64,000 nucleotides of DNA from Brevundimonas sp. UBA7664 (GCF_002483305.1 NZ_DLHQ01000018.1:1-64000); one strand, 5' to 3'. Counted from the first letter of the stretch, positions 35,922 through 44,015 are shown. The notes: generated by a model from the sequence alone, not told the origin. Translations and numbers: made by a program.

Positions 35922-35957
35922 TTTCAGCGTTGAAACAATCGGCGACGAGCTGAAACA
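35922..35957. promoter_or_regulatory. Candidate response-regulator binding site (repeated TGAAAC half sites)
   Basis: TTTCAGC at 35922-35928 is an inverted copy of GCTGAAA. It is followed by GTTGAAACA (35929-35937) and GCTGAAACA (35949-35957), two direct repeats exactly 20 bp apart, which is two helical turns. OmpR-family dimers typically bind direct repeats. The site lies 27 bp from the regulator start and about 60 bp from the EF-hand gene start, so it could control both genes. This is inferred from pattern only. Confidence 0.55.
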
Positions 35958-36015
35958 CAACGGCAAGCGCGTCGTGGTCGAACATGGACCGCACAACAAC
36001 GGGAGCCGACCCCTC

Positions 36016-36765
36016 ATGCTGACCCTGATCGCCCTTTCCGCCGCCCTGATACAGCAGACCCCGGCGCCCGCCGCGCCTCACGCCCCGCCCGAAGTCCGCA
36101 CCCGCGTCATGGTCCTGGGCGGCGACGGCCCCGGCGGGCTCGACAAGGACGGCGACGGTCAGGTCTCGCGTGAGGAGTTCGCCGCGCCGATGAACGATCA
36201 TTTCGCGCGGATGGACACGGATGGCGACGGCCGCCTGTCGTCCGGGGAACTGGACGCCGGTCACGGCCCCATGGGCGAGGGCGGCGACCACCAGATCAGG
36301 ATCCTGCGCGGTCCGGGCGGCCACGGGGGCCCGGACGGCCCGGGGATGCATCGCTTCGAACTGCGCCGTGACCATCCCGGTGGCGAGGCTGGCGCAGAAG
36401 CCGGACAGCGTGAAGAGCGGACCATGGTCTTCGTCGGCGGCGAACCCGGCGCCGGCGGTGAACGCGAGGTCATCATCCTCGATGGACCCGGCGGACATCC
36501 GGTCATGGCCGGCGGGCATCGGGAAGGCGGGCCCGGCGAGCGGATCGAGATCCGGCGCATGGGCGGTCCCGACGGCGGGAATGATCTGGACGCCGACGAC
36601 GACGGCCGGATCAGCGAGGCCGAGTTCAGCGCGCCCCTGCGCGACGCGTTCGCGCGGATGGACGCCGATCGCTCGGGCTTCATCGAGGCCGGCGAGCGCG
36701 GATCCGGCCACGGCGCAGAAGTCTTCGTCCACCGCATCGAGACGCGGGCGGGCGACGAGGATTGA
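36016..36765 (+). CDS. Secreted EF-hand calcium-binding protein
   Basis: A 249-residue protein with a short hydrophobic N-terminus (MLTLIALSAALIQ) likely to act as an export signal. It carries four EF-hand loops: DKDGDGQVSREEF and DTDGDGRLSSGEL near residues 43-80, then DADDDGRISEAEF and DADRSGFIEAGE near residues 195-235. The middle is Gly/Pro/His-rich and low-complexity. Calcium binding is expected from loops with intact acidic positions. Divergent placement from an OmpR-type regulator suggests that it is a target of that system. The specific role is unknown. Confidence 0.85.
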   Translation: MLTLIALSAALIQQTPAPAAPHAPPEVRTRVMVLGGDGPGGLDKDGDGQVSREEFAAPMNDHFARMDTDGDGRLSSGELDAGHGPMGEGGDHQIRILRGPGGHGGPDGPGMHRFELRRDHPGGEAGAEAGQREERTMVFVGGEPGAGGEREVIILDGPGGHPVMAGGHREGGPGERIEIRRMGGPDGGNDLDADDDGRISEAEFSAPLRDAFARMDADRSGFIEAGERGSGHGAEVFVHRIETRAGDED

Positions 36766-36820
36766 TCGCGCCAGCGACTTCGTGACTTGAACGGCGCCCA
36801 AGGCGCCCTCTAATGGCGTC

Positions 36821-38107
36821 ATGATCTTGCGCCGGCTTCTCCGGATCCTGCCTGTATCGGCGGCGATGAGCCTTGGGCTCATCGCCGCTCCGGCGTTCGC
36901 GGTCGATCCCGCCGCCGCGCCGGTGACGGCGACTGCCGCCCCCGCCGCCCCCGACCGCGAGCGGGCGCGGATGAACCAGCGCGTCTTCGACCGGGTCTGG
37001 AGCGAGGTCCGGTCCCAGTACTACGACCCGGAACTGCACGGCGTGGACTGGAACGCCGCAAGGCGGACCTATCGGCCGGCGGCCCTGACGGCGACGGACG
37101 ACCGGACCCTGTACCGCACGCTCGGCGATATGCTCGACCTGCTGGATGACGATCACGCCGGCGCCTCCCCGCCGGCCGTGGCGCGCCGACGGGATACGCA
37201 GCGCAACCGCCGTCCCGCGATCGGGGTGACCTTGCGGCCCGACCCGTCGGGAGACGACTATGTGATCGAACGGGTCCGGCCGGCCTCGCCCGCCGGCGAG
37301 GCCGGCGTGGCCGAGGGGTGGCGACTGATCGCCGGCGACGGCGCCCTGTGGACGCCGGAGGAGGATCTCGTCGAGGGCCGGACGATAACCCTGGCGATGG
37401 TCGATGGCGACGGCGTCTCCCGGGCCCTGACCCTGACCCCGCGCATGATGGAGCCGACGCCGGCCTTCGTCGCCGACCGCTCGCGGCCGGGCGTGCTGAT
37501 CCTGACCGTCGATGGCTTCGAGGCCGGGCTGGGCCGGTGGATGGGCGAGCAGCTGGACGGACTGCCGGCGGACACGGATGTCGTCATCGATCTGCGCGGC
37601 AACCCCGGAGGACGGCTGGCCGAGGCCGATGCGGTGCTCAGCTGCTTCCTGCCGCGAAACCGGCTGTGGGCGGCCCGCACCGGCCGCTCGGGCCGGCGGA
37701 TCGAGCTCCGGACCGCCGGCGGCTGTGGCGACCTGGCCCGGCCGGTCGGAAACGAAGTGGCCGTCCTGGTCGACGCCAACAGCCGCAGCGCGGCCGAACT
37801 GACCCCCGCCGCCCTGCAGGAGGCGCGGCGCGCGGTCGTGGTGGGCGCGCCGACGGCCGGGGCCGTGTTGATCTCTCAGGAGACCTCTCTGCCCGACGGC
37901 GGGCGGTTGAGCCTGAGCCGGGCCGACTTCGTCACCCAGGGGGGCGTACGGCTGGAGAAGCGCGGCGTAACGCCGGACGTGGCCGCGCCGCTGACGCTGG
38001 AGGACCGCCGCGCCGGGCGGGATCCGGGACTGGAGGCCGCCGTGGCGGCCCTGGCGGGGACGCAAACGGAGCCGCCGATGGCGGTTCAGCCCGCGCCGTC
38101 GCTCTAG
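36821..38107 (+). CDS. S41 family (C-terminal processing-like) serine protease
   Basis: A 428-residue exported protease. Signal peptide residues 1-27 end AFA. A helical N-terminal segment (FDRVWSEVRSQYYDPELHGVDW) is followed by a PDZ-like domain (YVIERVRPASPAGEAGVAEGWRLIAGDG). The S41 catalytic domain has VDGFEAGLGRWMGEQL, VIDLRGNPGGRLAEAD, VDANSRSAAELTPAALQEA with the nucleophile Ser, VVGAPTAGAVL, and RLEKRGVTPDV. The expected role is periplasmic proteolysis. Its TAG shares the sequence CTAG with the purT stop read from the other strand. Confidence 0.88.
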   Translation: MILRRLLRILPVSAAMSLGLIAAPAFAVDPAAAPVTATAAPAAPDRERARMNQRVFDRVWSEVRSQYYDPELHGVDWNAARRTYRPAALTATDDRTLYRTLGDMLDLLDDDHAGASPPAVARRRDTQRNRRPAIGVTLRPDPSGDDYVIERVRPASPAGEAGVAEGWRLIAGDGALWTPEEDLVEGRTITLAMVDGDGVSRALTLTPRMMEPTPAFVADRSRPGVLILTVDGFEAGLGRWMGEQLDGLPADTDVVIDLRGNPGGRLAEADAVLSCFLPRNRLWAARTGRSGRRIELRTAGGCGDLARPVGNEVAVLVDANSRSAAELTPAALQEARRAVVVGAPTAGAVLISQETSLPDGGRLSLSRADFVTQGGVRLEKRGVTPDVAAPLTLEDRRAGRDPGLEAAVAALAGTQTEPPMAVQPAPSL

Positions 38108-39297
38108 CCCGCGACTACCCGGACCCTGGACGCCGCCAGCCGCGCCCGCTCGCGAGCCTGCTCCACGGTCTCGCCGCGGGCCGTGGCCACGCCCATCCGG
38201 CGGCTGACGTAGCTCTCCGGCTTGCCGAACAGGCGCAGGTCGGCGGTCGGGACCGACAGGGCCTCGGCCACACCTTCAAAGGCGACGCCGACGGCATCCA
38301 TGCCGCCATAGATGACCGCGCTGGCGCCGATGTCGCGCTGGCTGACGTCGACGGGCAGGCCGAGGATGGCGCGGGCGTGCAGGGCGAACTCGCTCATGGT
38401 CTGGGTGGCCAGGGTCACCAGGCCGGTGTCGTGGGGACGCGGCGACACCTCCGAGAACCAGACCTGGTCCCCCTTCACGAACAGCTCGACCCCGAATACC
38501 CCGAGCCCGCCCAGCGCATCGGTGACCTTGCGGGCGATGTCCTGTGCGGAGGCGAGGGCGGCGGGCGTCATCGCCTGCGGCTGCCAGCTCTCGACATAGT
38601 CGCCCTTGACCTGGCGATGGCCGATGGGCGCGCAGAAGTCCGTCCGCACCGTGCCGTCCCGCAGCGAGCGCACGGTCAGCAGGGTGATTTCGAAGTCGAA
38701 ATCGATCCGGCCCTCGACGATCACCGTCGCCGTTTCGACCCGTCCGCCGGACTGGGCATAGGCCCAGGCGTTGGCGGCGTCCTCGAGGGCGTCGATCATC
38801 GACTGGCCCTTCCCGGACGAAGACATCACCGGCTTGATGAAGACCGGCAGGCCGATGCGGTGCGCGGCCTCGGCCAGTTCGGCGGCCGAGGTGGCGAAGG
38901 CGTAGGGGCTGGTCGGCAGGCCGAGGTCCTCGGCGGCCAGCCGGCGGATGCCCTCGCGGTTCATGGTCAGCTGCGTCGCCCGCGCCGTCGGGATGACCGT
39001 CGCCAGACCGGCTGCTTCGATCTGCGCCAGAACGTCAGTCGCGATGGCCTCGATCTCCGGCACGATGATGTGCGGGGCCTCGGCCATGATGACGCCGTTC
39101 AGGACCTGGGGATCGGTCATCGGAATGACGTGGCTGCGGTGCGCCACCTGCATGGCCGGGGCGTTGGGATAGCGGTCGACGGCGATGACCTCGGCGCCCA
39201 GCCGCTGCAGCTCGATGGCCACCTCCTTGCCGAGCTCGCCCGCGCCCAGAAGCATGACGCGCACGGCGCTGTCGGAGAGGGGGGTGCCGAGGCGCAT
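38104..39297 (-). CDS. purT: Formate-dependent phosphoribosylglycinamide formyltransferase
   Basis: Uses formate and ATP, in place of formyl-THF, to formylate glycinamide ribonucleotide in purine synthesis. The 397-residue ATP-grasp protein has RVMLLGAGELGKEVAIELQRLGAEVIAVDRY, IIVPEIEAIATDVL, TMNREGIRRLAAEDLGLPTSPYAF, FIKPVMSSSGKGQS, GHRQVKGDYVESWQPQ, GVFGVELFVKGDQVWFSEVSPRPHDTGLVT and RRMGVATARG. The ATG at 39297 is chosen because the conserved N-terminus begins just after it. The gene follows a VOC protein gene (2-bp gap) and tkt on the same strand. Confidence 0.96.
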   Translation of the reverse strand: MRLGTPLSDSAVRVMLLGAGELGKEVAIELQRLGAEVIAVDRYPNAPAMQVAHRSHVIPMTDPQVLNGVIMAEAPHIIVPEIEAIATDVLAQIEAAGLATVIPTARATQLTMNREGIRRLAAEDLGLPTSPYAFATSAAELAEAAHRIGLPVFIKPVMSSSGKGQSMIDALEDAANAWAYAQSGGRVETATVIVEGRIDFDFEITLLTVRSLRDGTVRTDFCAPIGHRQVKGDYVESWQPQAMTPAALASAQDIARKVTDALGGLGVFGVELFVKGDQVWFSEVSPRPHDTGLVTLATQTMSEFALHARAILGLPVDVSQRDIGASAVIYGGMDAVGVAFEGVAEALSVPTADLRLFGKPESYVSRRMGVATARGETVEQARERARLAASRVRVVAG

Positions 39298-39299
39298 GG

Positions 39300-39695
39300 T
39301 CAGTGGTCCTTGTCGGAATGCTGGATCAGATCCCAGGCGTTGCCGTACAGATCCTCGAAGACGGCGACGACGCCATAGTCCTCGCGCCGGGGCGTTTCGC
39401 GGAAATGGACCCCCGCGGCGACGAAGGCCGCGTGGTCCCGGTCGAAATCCTCCGTTTCGAGGAACAGCCAGACCCGCCCGCCAGACTGGTTGCCGATCGC
39501 GGCCCGTTGAGCATCTGTCACGGCCCGGGCGAGCAGCAGGGAGGTCTGGCCGCCGCGCGGCGTGACCCTGACCCATCGCTTGCCGCCGCCGCGATCGGCG
39601 TCCTCGCTCAGTTCGAACCCCAGCTTGCCGACATAGAAGGCGATGGCCTCGTCATAGTCGCGGACCAGCAGGCTGAAGGCGGCGATGTGGGCCAT
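39300..39695 (-). CDS. VOC (glyoxalase/bleomycin-resistance superfamily) protein
   Basis: A 131-residue protein with the paired beta-alpha-beta repeats of the vicinal oxygen chelate fold: AAFSLLVRDYDEAIAFYVGKLGFELSEDAD in the first half and LFLETEDFDRDHAAFVAAGVHFRETPR, AVFEDLYGNAWDLIQ in the second. Metal ligands are not certain. Such proteins include glyoxalases, dioxygenases and antibiotic-binding proteins; the substrate cannot be given. Its ATG shares one base with the tkt stop (TGATG), so it is co-translated with transketolase. Confidence 0.85.
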   Translation of the reverse strand: MAHIAAFSLLVRDYDEAIAFYVGKLGFELSEDADRGGGKRWVRVTPRGGQTSLLLARAVTDAQRAAIGNQSGGRVWLFLETEDFDRDHAAFVAAGVHFRETPRREDYGVVAVFEDLYGNAWDLIQHSDKDH

Positions 39696-41695
39696 CAGCC
39701 CTGGAGCCGCGCCTTCGCCGCCGCGACCACCGCATCCGTGGTGACCCCGAACTTCTCGTACAGGACCTCGGCCGGCGCGCTGGCGCCGAAGCCGGTCATG
39801 CCGACGAAGGCGCCGTCCTCGCCGATGAACCGCTCCCAGCCTTGCTGGATCGCGGCCTCTACGGCGACGCGGACCGTGCCGCGGCCGATGACGCTGTCCT
39901 GATATTTCTTCGGCTGCTGGAAGAAGAGCTCGAAACAGGGAACCGAGACGACGCGGGTCGGCGTGCCCTCGGCCTCCAGCACATCGGCGGCGGCCAGCGC
40001 GAGCGCCAGTTCCGTGCCGGTGCCGAACAGGGTGACCTTCGCCGCGCCCTTGGCGGCGCGGACTTCATAGGCGCCGCGGGCGGACAGGTTCCCGTCCGAG
40101 GCCACGGTGCGAACCGCCGGGGTCTTCTGGCGAGACAGGGCGAGGGCCGACGGTGCGCCCTTGTGCTCCAGCGCGGCCTGCCAGCATTCCATGGCCTCGA
40201 CCGTATCGGCGGGGCGGAAGACCAGCAGGTTGGGGATGGCGCGCAGGGCGGCCAGATGTTCCACCGGCTGGTGCGTCGGGCCGTCCTCGCCGAGGCCGAT
40301 GGAGTCGTGGGTCAGGACGTGGATGGCCCGTACGCCCATCAGGGCCCCCAGACGGATCGCCGGACGGCTGTAGTCCGAGAACACCATGAAGGTGCCGCCG
40401 TAGGGAATGATCCCGCCGTGCAGCGCCATGCCGTTCATCGCCGCGGCCATGCCGAACTCGCGGATGCCCCAGTTGACGTACCGGCCCTCATAGGACGGGG
40501 CGTCGAAGATCGGCGTGCCCTTGACGAAGGTGTTGTTCGAACCGGTCAGGTCGGCCGAGCCGCCGATCAGTTCGGGGATGGCGGCGAACAGTTCGTCCAG
40601 CGCCGCGCCCGAGGACTGGCGCGTGGCCTGGGCCGGCCTCGTCTCGACCAGTTCGGCGATCCTTGCGTTCAGGGCGTCGAAGGCGCCGGCGGGCAGGTCG
40701 CCCTTCATCGCCCGCGTGAAGTCCGCGGCCTGCGCAGAGGCGTTCAGCCGGGCTTCCCAGGCCTTCCGCTCTTTCGCGCCGCGCTTGCCGACCTTCTTCC
40801 AGGCCTTGTCGATCGCCTCGGGCAGTTCGAACGGTTCGTGCGTCCAGGCCAGGCCCAGTCGGGTGGCGGCGATTTCCGCCGCGCCCAGGGCGGCGCCGTG
40901 GGTCTTGTGGCTGCCTTCCATGGTGGCGGCGCCGCGGCCGATCCTGGTCTTGCAGGCGATGAGGGTCGGCTTGTCCTGCTTCACGGCCCACTGCAGCGCC
41001 GACTTGATGACCTTCATGTCGTGGCCGTCGACGGCCTTGACCGCCCAGCCGGCCGCCTTGAAGCGGGCCTTCTGGTCGGTGGCGTCCGACAGGGACACGG
41101 CCCCGTCGATGGTGATGCTGTTGTCGTCCCAGAGCACGGTCAGCTTGTTCAGCCGGTAGCGGCCGGCGAGGGCGATCGCTTCCTGCGACACGCCCTCCAT
41201 CAGACAGCCGTCGCCGGCGATCACCCAGGTGCGGTGATCGACGAGGTCGGCGCCGTATTTGGCGGCCAGATGGCGCTCGGCCATGGCGAAGCCGACGCTG
41301 TTGGCCAGGCCCTGACCCAACGGCCCGGTGGTCGTTTCCACGCCCGGCATATGACCGAACTCAGGGTGACCCGCGGTCTTCGATCCCCACTGACGGAAGT
41401 TCGACAGTTCTGCCTTCGTCGCCGCCTTGTACCCGGTCAGGTGCAGCAGGCTGTAGATCAGCATCGAGCCGTGGCCCGCCGACAGGATGAACCGGTCGCG
41501 GTCGGCCCATTCCGGGCGGCTCGCGTCGAACTTCAGGAATTTCGAGAACAGCACCGTCGCCACGTCGGCCATGCCCATGGGCATGCCGGGGTGGCCGCTC
41601 TTCGCCTTCTCCACCCCGTCCATGGACAGCACCCGGATGGCGTCGGCCATCTGCTTCGGCGTGGCTTTTTCGGATACGGTTCTGGCGTCGGTCAC
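39695..41695 (-). CDS. tkt: Transketolase
   Basis: Thiamine diphosphate-dependent transfer of two-carbon units in the pentose phosphate pathway. The 666-residue protein has SGHPGMPMGMADVATVLF, LSAGHGSMLIYSLLHLTGY, FGHMPGVETTTGPLGQGLANSVGFAMAER, the ThDP-binding GDGCLMEGVSQEAIALAG with LWDDNSITIDG, IACKTRIGRGAATMEGSHKTHGAALG, GGSADLTGSNNTFVKG, NWGIREFGMAAAMNG, and THDSIGLGEDGPTHQPVEHLA. It is divergent from zauP-zapA, and lies 6 kb from gap-pgk-fba on the same strand. Confidence 0.97.
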   Translation of the reverse strand: MTDARTVSEKATPKQMADAIRVLSMDGVEKAKSGHPGMPMGMADVATVLFSKFLKFDASRPEWADRDRFILSAGHGSMLIYSLLHLTGYKAATKAELSNFRQWGSKTAGHPEFGHMPGVETTTGPLGQGLANSVGFAMAERHLAAKYGADLVDHRTWVIAGDGCLMEGVSQEAIALAGRYRLNKLTVLWDDNSITIDGAVSLSDATDQKARFKAAGWAVKAVDGHDMKVIKSALQWAVKQDKPTLIACKTRIGRGAATMEGSHKTHGAALGAAEIAATRLGLAWTHEPFELPEAIDKAWKKVGKRGAKERKAWEARLNASAQAADFTRAMKGDLPAGAFDALNARIAELVETRPAQATRQSSGAALDELFAAIPELIGGSADLTGSNNTFVKGTPIFDAPSYEGRYVNWGIREFGMAAAMNGMALHGGIIPYGGTFMVFSDYSRPAIRLGALMGVRAIHVLTHDSIGLGEDGPTHQPVEHLAALRAIPNLLVFRPADTVEAMECWQAALEHKGAPSALALSRQKTPAVRTVASDGNLSARGAYEVRAAKGAAKVTLFGTGTELALALAAADVLEAEGTPTRVVSVPCFELFFQQPKKYQDSVIGRGTVRVAVEAAIQQGWERFIGEDGAFVGMTGFGASAPAEVLYEKFGVTTDAVVAAAKARLQG

Positions 41696-41792
41696 AGGGG
41701 GACCTTTCGGCGGGAGGCGGAAAAAGGGAGGCGCGCCGCTTTACCCCGACGCGTCGGCGGGTTCTATACGGATTCTGGAGGATGTGACCCGA

Positions 41793-42050
41793 ATGGACGC
41801 TGCATCGGCCGCCAAGGACCGAGTTGACCGCGCTTTGGCGCTGCTGGAACGCCGCCTGCTGGATCTCAAGAGCCGCGCGGTCGGGACCAGCCGCGTGCCC
41901 GACGACGACCTGTTCGCGCCCCAGCCTTCGACGGAGACCGACCGCGCGCGCATCCACGAGCTGGAAGCCGCCGGCCGCGACGCCGCCGAGGCCCTGTCGC
42001 ACGCCGCCGACGCCATCCGCGACGCCCTGGCCGAACAGGAGGCCCGCTGA
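41793..42050 (+). CDS. zauP: ZauP-like coiled-coil protein (DUF4164), partner of ZapA
   Basis: An 85-residue, mostly helical protein (RVDRALALLERRLLDLKSRAV and TETDRARIHELEAAGRDAAEALSHAADAIRDALAEQE) predicted to form a coiled coil. In Caulobacter the small gene directly upstream of zapA encodes ZauP, which with ZapA bundles FtsZ and focuses the Z-ring. The same gene order and TGATG overlap with zapA hold here. GGAGG lies 11 bp before the ATG at 41793. Divergent from tkt across 97 bp. Confidence 0.85.
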   Translation: MDAASAAKDRVDRALALLERRLLDLKSRAVGTSRVPDDDLFAPQPSTETDRARIHELEAAGRDAAEALSHAADAIRDALAEQEAR

Positions 42051-42361
42051 TGGCGACGGTGACCGTCGAGATCAACGGCCGCCCCTATGCCGTGGGCTGC
42101 GCCGACGGCCAGGAGGATCGCGTCCGCATGCTGGCCAAACAGTTCGACGGCCATGTCCGGCAGGTCGCGGGCGAGGTCGGCCATGTCGGCGACATCCGCC
42201 TGTTTCTCATGGCGGGCCTGATGTTGGCCGACGAACTGCATGAGGTCCGGCTCGGCACTCCCGGCGCATCCGCCGTGACCGCCGCCGCATCAAGCGACGG
42301 CGTGGCCGAGGCGCTGAACGCCGTGGCCGCGCGGCTGGAGAAAATCGCCCAGGGACTGTGA
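42050..42361 (+). CDS. zapA: Cell division protein ZapA
   Basis: A 103-residue FtsZ-associated protein. The N-terminal globular part has ATVTVEINGRPYAVGCADGQEDRVRMLAKQFDGHV, followed by VAGEVGHVGDIRLFLMAGLMLADELHE, and a C-terminal helix (VAEALNAVAARLEKIAQGL) for the dimer coiled coil. It promotes lateral bundling of FtsZ filaments. It is translated from an overlap with zauP. In proteobacteria zapA is commonly followed by 6S RNA and the cyclo-ligase gene; the same neighbourhood is seen 1.3 kb downstream here. Confidence 0.93.
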   Translation: MATVTVEINGRPYAVGCADGQEDRVRMLAKQFDGHVRQVAGEVGHVGDIRLFLMAGLMLADELHEVRLGTPGASAVTAAASSDGVAEALNAVAARLEKIAQGL

Positions 42362-42384
42362 CGGGACGCCGCGGCGGCGTCGGG

Positions 42385-42430
42385 TTGACCTCTGCCCTGT
42401 TGTGTCAGATATTTCTGTCATGACAGAAAT
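42385..42430 (+). promoter_or_regulatory. Predicted promoter and operator of the GbsR/MarR regulator gene
   Basis: A -35 element TTGACC at 42385-42390 and a -10 element GATATT at 42408-42413 are 17 bp apart. Transcription would start about 7 bp further on, at or next to 42420, the A of the ATG. The 20-bp perfect palindrome ATTTCTGTCATGACAGAAAT at 42411-42430 spans the end of the -10, the start site and the start codon. A bound MarR-type dimer there would block transcription, implying autorepression. Promoter strength and start site are inferred. Confidence 0.65.
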
Positions 42431-42962
42431 TACGAAACTTCCTGTCGCGCTCGAACGCTTTGTCCTCCATTGGGGCGAGATGGGCGGCTTCTGGGGCGTC
42501 AATCGTTCGGTGGCCCAGATTCACGCCCTGCTGTTGACCGCCGACCGGGCGATGACCGCCGAGGATATCGCCGGAGCGCTGGAAATCGCACGCTCGAACG
42601 TGTCCAATTCGCTGAAGGAGCTCCAGAACTGGGGCCTGATCCGGCGTGTTCCCGTCCGCGGCGACCGTCGCGACCACTATGAGGCCGAGACCGACGTCTG
42701 GGAGGTCGCATCGCGCATCGCCGCAGGCCGCAAGGCCAAGGAGATCGACCCGGCCCTCGCCACCTTGCGCGCCTGCGTCGCCGAGGCGGTGGGCGATCCG
42801 ACGGTTTCGCCGGTCGCCATGAAGCGGCTGAAGGACTTGCTGGAATTCACCGAGACCATCGATCGCTGGTACGATCAGATCACGACAGTGGCCCGGCCCA
42901 AGCTGATGGCGTTGCTTAAACTGGGGGCGCGTATCGCCGCCCTCATTCCGGGCGGGAAATAG
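42420..42962 (+). CDS. GbsR/MarR-family transcriptional regulator
   Basis: A 180-residue regulator of the GbsR subgroup: FVLHWGEMGGFWGVNRSVAQIHALLLTADRAMTAEDIAGALEIARSNVSNSLKELQNWGLIRRVPVRGDRRDHYEAE is a winged helix with the recognition helix around SNVSNSLKELQ. The helical C-terminus (VAMKRLKDLLEFTETIDRWYDQI) is for dimerisation. The ATG at 42420 sits at the centre of a 20-bp palindrome and at the predicted transcription start, so no ribosome site is expected. GTG at 42402 would also be in frame. It probably controls itself and the DUF4166 gene 15 bp downstream. Confidence 0.9.
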   Translation: MTEITKLPVALERFVLHWGEMGGFWGVNRSVAQIHALLLTADRAMTAEDIAGALEIARSNVSNSLKELQNWGLIRRVPVRGDRRDHYEAETDVWEVASRIAAGRKAKEIDPALATLRACVAEAVGDPTVSPVAMKRLKDLLEFTETIDRWYDQITTVARPKLMALLKLGARIAALIPGGK

Positions 42963-42977
42963 CGAGGGGAGGGGGCG

Positions 42978-43631
42978 ATGAGGGCTGCTGTCGCGATCAC
43001 GGAGGCCGTCGTCCCGGAACGCGCCGGTGAACTCGCCGATCTCCGGTTCCGCGCCCTGCTGTCGGCCGAAGCCTGGGCGGCCCTGCCGCTGGCGGTGCGC
43101 CGCCGGTTCTCCAAACGGATGACAGGTGGGGCGACAGTCGCCTACCGGGGCGGCGTCGCCGCCGTGAGGGCCAGTGCCGCGGGTCGTCTGCTGGCCGAGG
43201 CCGCCCGCCTGATCGGAGGCCCCCTGCCATTGGTGTTTGAACCTGGCGCCAGCGTGGTCACCGTGACCGAGGACCATGTCGGACAGGGTCAGGTCTGGAC
43301 CCGGCTCTACGCCCGGCGAAGCGGCTTTCCGCAGGTCATCCATTCCGCCAAACGCTTTGCCGGTCCGACCGGGCTGGAGGAATATGTCGGCTCCGGGGTC
43401 GGCATGGCGCTGACCGTGGCGGTCGAGGACGCGGCCCTTGTGTTCCGCAGCGCCTTCTATTTCGTGACCTTGGCCGGATTGCGGGTCCGGCTGCCGCGTT
43501 GGGCGGAGCCGGGGCGGTTGACCATCCTGCATCGAGACCTGGGCGACGGCGCCTTCGCCTTCACCCTGGCCCTCGACCATCCGTGGCTGGGTCGGTTGAT
43601 CGAGCAGGACGCGGTGTTCAGGGACGCCTGA
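42978..43631 (+). CDS. DUF4166 domain protein
   Basis: A 217-residue protein with the DUF4166 pattern: AWAALPLAVRRRFSKRMTGGATVAYRGG near the N-terminus, GQGQVWTRLYARRSGFPQVIHSAKRFAGPTGLEEYVGSGVGM in the middle, and VLFRSAFYFVTLAGLRVRLPRWAEPGRLTILHRDLGDGAFAFTLALDHPWLG at the end. Family function is not established. No signal peptide or membrane span is clear. It is preceded by AGGGGAGGGGG and follows the GbsR-type regulator by 15 bp, so the two probably form an operon. Confidence 0.85.
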   Translation: MRAAVAITEAVVPERAGELADLRFRALLSAEAWAALPLAVRRRFSKRMTGGATVAYRGGVAAVRASAAGRLLAEAARLIGGPLPLVFEPGASVVTVTEDHVGQGQVWTRLYARRSGFPQVIHSAKRFAGPTGLEEYVGSGVGMALTVAVEDAALVFRSAFYFVTLAGLRVRLPRWAEPGRLTILHRDLGDGAFAFTLALDHPWLGRLIEQDAVFRDA

Positions 43632-43711
43632 ACGGAAGGGAAGCGCGCGCCACTGGCGTTCAGCGCCGTGAAGGCCTATCTTGTCCGACGGCGGGTCCTG
43701 CTGCGGCTCTC

Positions 43712-43866
43712 GTCGAAGGCAACATTTCCTTGCGACCTTAATTCACTCAAAGGGAGCTGTCCCTGATCAGGCTCGTGGGCCTGGGCATACGGCGCCCACC
43801 TGGCTACCCAGGTCGAGAGGATTTAAACGCCCTTCACGGTTCTTGCGGCGCCGCCAACCTTCCCTC
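43712..43866 (+). ncRNA. ssrS: 6S RNA (SsrS), candidate
   Basis: This lies in the 384-bp gene-free stretch between the DUF4166 and fau genes; 6S RNA commonly lies between zapA and the cyclo-ligase gene. Features that resemble 6S RNA are CCCTGATCAGG near 43761, a GTGGGC/GCCCAC stem at about 43775-43798, an ACCTGG-CTAC-CCAGGT hairpin, then GTCGAGAGGATTTAAACGC, which resembles the GAGAAGCCTTAAAACTG block of E. coli 6S. GAAGG (43715-43719) can pair with CCTTC (43858-43862) to close the ends. The length of about 155 nt suits alphaproteobacterial 6S. TTTTT follows at 43867-43871. Ends are estimates. It would bind RNA polymerase holoenzyme in stationary phase. Confidence 0.75.
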
Positions 43867-43915
43867 TTTTTGGGCGCTAACGCTCGCGACGCGGTCGCTC
43901 GCTGCTTGAGCGCAT

Positions 43916-43966
43916 TCCTCCCCCTTTGGGGGAGGGGGACCGCCGGCGAAGCCGGGGGTGGAGGGG
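43916..43966 (-). repeat. Palindromic repeat copy downstream of 6S RNA
   Basis: Read on the minus strand: CCCCTCCACC, a CCCGGCTTCGCCGGC hairpin, GGTCCCCCTCCCC, loop CAAAG, GGGGAGGA. It is 51 bp, the same family as the copies in the capsid and g10.1 genes but intergenic and inverted. It lies about 50 bp upstream of the fau ATG. The remaining 43867-43915 segment has only GC-rich short dyads and no gene. Confidence 0.8.
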
Positions 43967-44015
43967 CGCCGGCCATGGGCTCGCCGCCCTTCGCCGAATG
44001 CGCTACGGCGTCCGG

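Noticed and set aside
41746..41757. CCGACGCGTCGG palindrome between tkt and zauP
   Set aside because: GC-only palindromes of this size are frequent in this composition; no second copy or promoter alignment was seen.
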